Below, one piece after another: positions 5,022 to 7,774 of a stretch of DNA of 7,774 nucleotides (positions are counted from its first letter, which is position 1; each line of letters opens with the position of its first letter). Source of the stretch: JAFGMQ01 sp036733345 (GTDB lineage: Bacteria; Desulfobacterota; DSM-4660; Desulfatiglandales; Desulfatiglandaceae); contig DAINAR010000089.1 in assembly GCA_036733345.1 (NCBI GenBank), positions 1-7,774 on the forward strand, in the 5' to 3' direction. The notes below the pieces were generated by a model. The model was given only the letters and a program-made list of their open reading frames with translations. It ran no database searches and was not told the origin of the DNA. Made by a program: the position numbers and the translations under genes.

Positions 5022-6587
5022 TTAAATTGTACTTTTTGGGCTTTTGACGTGGCAGGTTTCCCCTGCTGATTTTTTAAATCGTAATTTAAATGGATCTCCC
5101 TTAAAAAATTCTAATGAAGCTTCATATATCTCTTGCTGATATTTTAAGGGGCAAAAAACATGGCCTCGCCATTTGTATTTTTGATAAAGCTCTGTCCAGT
5201 AATGAATTGGAAAAAGATCACTTACTTTTCTCAATTTACCTGATGCAGTTCTCACATATGTTCTATCCGCTTCCCCAAAAGAAGGATCGGAGGGAAAATC
5301 GACCCATATATCACGAATGCTGAGCTTATCTTCAAGCGCTGCTGTTTTCAAAATTTCAAAGGCAATATCACGTCTAGTTTTGTATGTATCATATCCCCGT
5401 TGGTTCAGTTTTCTCAATTGTAAAAAGCCCCCACCACTATCATCGGCTATTGTATCATTGTTTATAGTCAGTGCTCTGACCAAAAGGCGCCGATATCTTA
5501 TGTCATGAATTTTTCTATGTAAATAGTCTTCTTTATTGCGTCGTAATGCCTCTGAGAAAAATATTTCATCAGTTAGCCAAAGATAATCCGTAGCTCTGTT
5601 AAGATCCAGTTTTCGTCCTGATATTTCAAAGAAAATTTCACTAGGTTTTTCTTTTGCGTCTTCAATGATGGCCTGAAACATTTTTTCTGCGGCTCGTACC
5701 TTTGGATGTTGATAAACAATGGAAAACAGATTTATTTTACTAAAGAGAATTTGTTCAAGAGGTGCTACACTTGCTTGGTGAAGTGTTAAAAGGTGCTCTC
5801 CTGTTTCTGATTTATGAACTTTACAAGAGGACCATAATCTGTCAAGATCTAAGCCTACTGGAATTCCACTGAAGTGTGCATCGCGAAAAATATAATCAAG
5901 CTTATCAGCGTCAAAAGGCCCGTTAATAACCTGAATTTCATAATGCTTCCTCTTTTCACTTTCAGAAGTAGGCCCTACAATCGCATTTGCGGCCTTTTCA
6001 ATGTCCAATTCTATATCATAATGATCTTCAATCTCTCCGATATAGTCCCTTACAACTTTGGATTTAAGAATAAGTGCGCTGAATGCTTCATGTGGATGGC
6101 ATTTGGGGAGTTCATTGGTTTTAAAGAAGGCTGTCATGTCAGGGCAAGATTCATATAGGTCTTCACTGATATGGCTGAAACATGAATGGCCACAATCATG
6201 AAAAAGTGCGGCTAGGCGTATGTTCCTTATTGAGCTCGGTTCAAAGCGGTGTTTATCAGGGGTATCTTGTTTATTTACCGCATCAATCAATTTTTGGGCT
6301 TGTTGGATTACACCAAGTGTATGTTCAAATCTAGTATGACTGCAACCGGGGAAGACATAGGAGACTAAGGATGTCTGGTGTATTTGGCGAAGGCGCTGAA
6401 ACAGAGGTAAATCAAGTAATGCTACCTCCCATGCTTCAAGTTTGAATGTCCCCCAAAGCGGGTCATGAATAATTTTTGGTCCCTCAGGAAATTTTCTACG
6501 ATATAAGCTGTTACCAACAAATTCCTGTGCGAAGTCTTCAATTCCTTTCCTAAAATTATTGAGCAGAGAATTATTCTGCGCCGTCAT
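5022..6587 (-). CDS. SAMHD1/COG1078-type HD-domain phosphohydrolase
   Basis: The product is a 521-aa soluble protein of the family that includes dNTP triphosphohydrolases such as SAMHD1. It has the family's conserved sites in order. HTRFEH carries Arg86 and metal-ligand His89. FHDCGHSCFSH carries His130-Asp131, His134 and His139. CHPHE carries His166 and Glu167. FDADKLDYIFRD carries Asp228, Lys229, Tyr232 and Asp236. These line up one for one with SAMHD1 residues R164/H167, H206-D207, H210, H215, H233 and D311/K312/Y315/D319, so hydrolysis of a (d)NTP-like substrate is the best guess. The C-terminal 280 residues are helical and less recognisable. The ATG is shared with the upstream gene's stop (TAATG), implying coupling. 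Possible roles are nucleotide control or phage defence by dNTP depletion. No terminator is seen after it. Confidence 0.87.
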   Translation of the reverse strand: MTAQNNSLLNNFRKGIEDFAQEFVGNSLYRRKFPEGPKIIHDPLWGTFKLEAWEVALLDLPLFQRLRQIHQTSLVSYVFPGCSHTRFEHTLGVIQQAQKLIDAVNKQDTPDKHRFEPSSIRNIRLAALFHDCGHSCFSHISEDLYESCPDMTAFFKTNELPKCHPHEAFSALILKSKVVRDYIGEIEDHYDIELDIEKAANAIVGPTSESEKRKHYEIQVINGPFDADKLDYIFRDAHFSGIPVGLDLDRLWSSCKVHKSETGEHLLTLHQASVAPLEQILFSKINLFSIVYQHPKVRAAEKMFQAIIEDAKEKPSEIFFEISGRKLDLNRATDYLWLTDEIFFSEALRRNKEDYLHRKIHDIRYRRLLVRALTINNDTIADDSGGGFLQLRKLNQRGYDTYKTRRDIAFEILKTAALEDKLSIRDIWVDFPSDPSFGEADRTYVRTASGKLRKVSDLFPIHYWTELYQKYKWRGHVFCPLKYQQEIYEASLEFFKGDPFKLRFKKSAGETCHVKSPKSTI

Positions 6588-6982
6588 TAGTTATTCAACT
6601 CTTGTTTGGAAAGGTAATCTGCTACCTTTTGAATATCCTCTTCCTTAATACCGGCAGATTCGATAATACGTTTAGAAAAATTCGTATAACCTCTGTCTAA
6701 AGAATCCTCAAAACAATAGTACCTTGGTGTCAAATTTTGGCGGGATATTAATCCTGTGGCATCCAAATTGGAAAGTGCTTGGTCAAGCTGGGCACTTTCA
6801 GAAAATATTTCCCTTTTTCTGAAAGAAAAAATTGATAAAACCTCAGGGTAGTCGATTTTTGCTACATGAAAAGCACGATGCAGTTTTTCCCGATCAGCAG
6901 TCACTCTTTTCATTGTTGCATTTTTCTTCATAAAGTAAAAAATACCAACAACTATGTCTTCTGCTGTCAAAGGCATTAACAT
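6587..6982 (-). CDS. Small winged-helix-like protein, partner of the HD hydrolase
   Basis: The product is a 131-aa hypothetical protein. I do not recognise a named family with certainty. The pattern of an N-terminal helix, a basic helix (MKRVTADREKLHRAF), FSFRKREIFSES, then LDQALSNLDATGLISRQ and a YYCFEDS strand resembles a compact winged helix in which GLI starts the wing. It also recalls the YwgA-type proteins of Bacillus, whose gene name suggests it neighbours the HD gene ywfO. This is recollection, not a search. A strong SD, AAGGGAGGTG (6997-6988), sits 5 nt before the ATG at 6982; a second ATG two codons in (6976) is also possible. Its stop TAA overlaps the HD gene start by one base. It may regulate or modulate the HD enzyme. 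Confidence 0.75.
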   Translation of the reverse strand: MLMPLTAEDIVVGIFYFMKKNATMKRVTADREKLHRAFHVAKIDYPEVLSIFSFRKREIFSESAQLDQALSNLDATGLISRQNLTPRYYCFEDSLDRGYTNFSKRIIESAGIKEEDIQKVADYLSKQELNN

Positions 6983-6987
6983 ATTAG

Positions 6988-6997
6988 CACCTCCCTT
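6988..6997 (-). promoter_or_regulatory. Strong ribosome binding site
   Basis: On the minus strand it reads AAGGGAGGTG, nearly full complementarity to the 16S tail, with 5 nt to the ATG at 6982. It fixes the start of the 131-aa gene and, through TAATG coupling, probably sets the expression of the HD gene. Confidence 0.8.
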
Positions 6998-7029
6998 TGA
7001 TTAGTATTATTTAAATTAAAGGCACAATA

Positions 7030-7038
7030 ATTATATCA
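7030..7038 (-). promoter_or_regulatory. Extended -10 promoter for the HD operon
   Basis: On the minus strand it reads TGATATAAT, an extended -10 (TGN-TATAAT) with a perfect core. No good -35 lies 17 bp upstream, which is usual for extended -10 promoters. The start point would be near 7023, giving a leader of about 40 nt before the 131-aa gene. Confidence 0.5.
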
Positions 7039-7166
7039 TACTAAAAAGGACTGAAGGCCATAAAATATCTGGCAATCAATCTAAATAGGTTATTACATTA
7101 TCAGTTTAAGCTAAACTTATTAATAAAGAAGTGATTGGATTAATTAATACTAACTTAATCGATAAA

Positions 7167-7195
7167 AGAATATGATAATATTTCTATTTTGTCAA
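7167..7195 (-). promoter_or_regulatory. Second candidate promoter upstream of the HD operon
   Basis: On the minus strand a perfect TTGACA (7195-7190) is followed after 17 bp by TATTCT (7172-7167), a four-of-six -10. It would give a leader of about 180 nt. The surrounding DNA is very AT-rich, so chance is possible. Confidence 0.3.
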
Positions 7196-7395
7196 GGATT
7201 GATTTTGTCTTTTTCTGCTTTAGAAAACAGATTATAAATATTGTATGTTAACATGAAATAGGGGTCAACTGCTGTCCTAACGTCGATTTTTTAAAGTATC
7301 ATAACAGAATGGGGTCAAATCGGCCATTGACTCTTTCTGGCAACGCTCTTTTAAAATTCGATTGGATCACTATTTATTTCAAAGGAGTTTAAATT
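7196..7395. other. Intergenic DNA with paired GGGGTCAA motifs
   Basis: No gene is seen. GGGGTCAA occurs at 7261-7268 and again at 7311-7318, exactly 50 bp apart. The second extends to GGGGTCAAAT, the reverse complement of ATTTGACCCC at 1596-1605 beside the trpA break. Motifs of this type often mark the edges of transposase-associated repeats. Confidence 0.45.
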
Positions 7396-7482
7396 TTGTT
7401 TTCGAAGGAAGAATTTGGAGACTTGAAATCGCAATTTGGGACATCAAGATTAGGTTGGGGTGGTAGAAGGAAACTGCCTTAG
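7396..7482 (+). pseudogene. ORF6N-domain protein remnant
   Basis: A 28-codon stretch, starting at TTG and ending at TAG, encodes FSKEEFGDLKSQFGTSRLGW followed by GGRRKLP. This is the middle of the ORF6N domain, a phage-type DNA-binding domain also found in KilA-N-like proteins, where a segment like KEEF-LRSQ-TS-WGGRR-PYAFTE is highly conserved. Here the reading stops exactly where Tyr of PYAFTE is expected (TAG for TAC/TAT), and the rest is absent. Upstream, the frame meets TAA at 7390-7392. It is a relic of a phage or accessory gene. The identification is from pattern memory. Confidence 0.6.
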
Positions 7483-7503
7483 GAACAAACAGACTGCCGC
7501 ATT

Positions 7504-7518
7504 CCTCCATTATGGAGG
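7504..7518. repeat. Perfect 15-bp palindrome
   Basis: CCTCCAT (7504-7510), one T, then ATGGAGG (7512-7518). It lies at the left edge of repeat B copy 2, in the place where copy 1 has CATCCCTCATAGCGG, which is less symmetric. There is no T-run. Role unknown. Confidence 0.55.
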
Positions 7519-7520
7519 GA

Positions 7521-7774
7521 CTGAGTCATTAACTGAAAGCAAAAAACAGATAATAACCCCAAATTCCATTTGACAACTCGCTTTAATAGTGCTTTAAAAC
7601 TTTATATTTTATTAAACTCAATTTAGAGATTCTCTCGGTTTCATATCTTTTCAATCATAGATTGGTTATATTTCTGTAATTATGCGTAATTAAAACTTAA
7701 TTGCAGTCAAATATAAGGTCGTTTGATTTGTTTTAAAATATTAATGATTGCTTTACTTATGATAGATGCGATGT
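7521..7774. repeat. Long AT-rich direct repeat B, copy 2
   Basis: Matches 1191-1400 in the same orientation with no gap. Identity is strongest at 7561-7730, with a poorly conserved patch at 7634-7639. After about 7732 the match fades, and the element may continue beyond the window. With copy 1 it encloses the trpA remnant, tyrA, both two-gene modules and the ORF6N remnant. Confidence 0.8.

Noticed and set aside
4856..5047. Plus-strand 63-codon frame with a CxxC motif
   Set aside because: It overlaps the 3' end of the HD gene, begins inside the transposase-type motif, lacks an SD, and ends in an unlikely hydrophobic tail. The CQKC pair alone is not enough.
5114..6158. Several plus-strand frames inside the HD gene
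   Set aside because: They are antisense shadows of a 521-codon gene with a complete set of catalytic motifs.

Overview
The window looks like an accessory, repeat-rich stretch of a bacterial chromosome. The prephenate dehydrogenase has a 'GIIGGTGG' nucleotide-binding loop of the kind found in archaea and in deep-branching anaerobic bacteria. The intergenic DNA carries short hairpins of the type GTCATTCC-stem-GAAA-stem-GGAATCCAG, plus GGGGTCAAAT and GTAGGCCTGACACC motifs. I associate this mix with Desulfobacterota and similar uncultured anaerobes. That placement is inference, and no rRNA or marker gene is present to fix it.

Layout. Positions 1-300 are non-coding: an array of small GC-rich hairpins, a REP-like hairpin and one copy of a direct repeat (A). 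A hicA-hicB toxin-antitoxin pair follows (341-935), driven by a near-consensus promoter whose -10 box lies inside a perfect 17-bp palindrome. Downstream, the same kinds of hairpins and a second copy of repeat A (44 bp perfect core) close the cassette. A long AT-rich repeat (B, 1191-1400) comes next. A 5'-truncated trpA remnant (1606-1824), a composite REP element and an apparently intact tyrA (2037-2852) are what remains of an aromatic amino acid gene cluster.

After 500 bp of AT-rich DNA comes a two-gene module (3357-4567): a DUF6978-like protein whose stop overlaps the start of a DUF1828/DUF1829-like protein (ATGA). It is bracketed by 50-bp direct repeats (C). A MITE-like 77-bp segment ending in AGGTGTC/GACACCT lies in the gap. 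On the opposite strand is a second coupled pair: a 131-aa winged-helix-like protein (6587-6982) and a 521-aa SAMHD1/COG1078-type HD phosphohydrolase (5022-6587), joined by a TAATG stop-start overlap. The right end is non-coding and holds a 28-codon remnant of an ORF6N-domain phage-type gene, GGGGTCAA motifs, and a second copy of repeat B (about 85% identical over 170 bp).

How the parts fit. hicAB is an RNA-targeting toxin-antitoxin system. The HD protein has a complete dNTP-triphosphohydrolase-like active site. The DUF6978/DUF1828 pair has no known function to me. All three are compact, translationally linked two-gene units. Two are bracketed by their own direct repeats, and the larger B repeats enclose everything from trpA to the ORF6N scar. 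I read this as a small island of defence or stress modules assembled around, and partly through, an old trp/tyr locus. The gene identities are well supported, while the defence roles of the last two modules are hypotheses.
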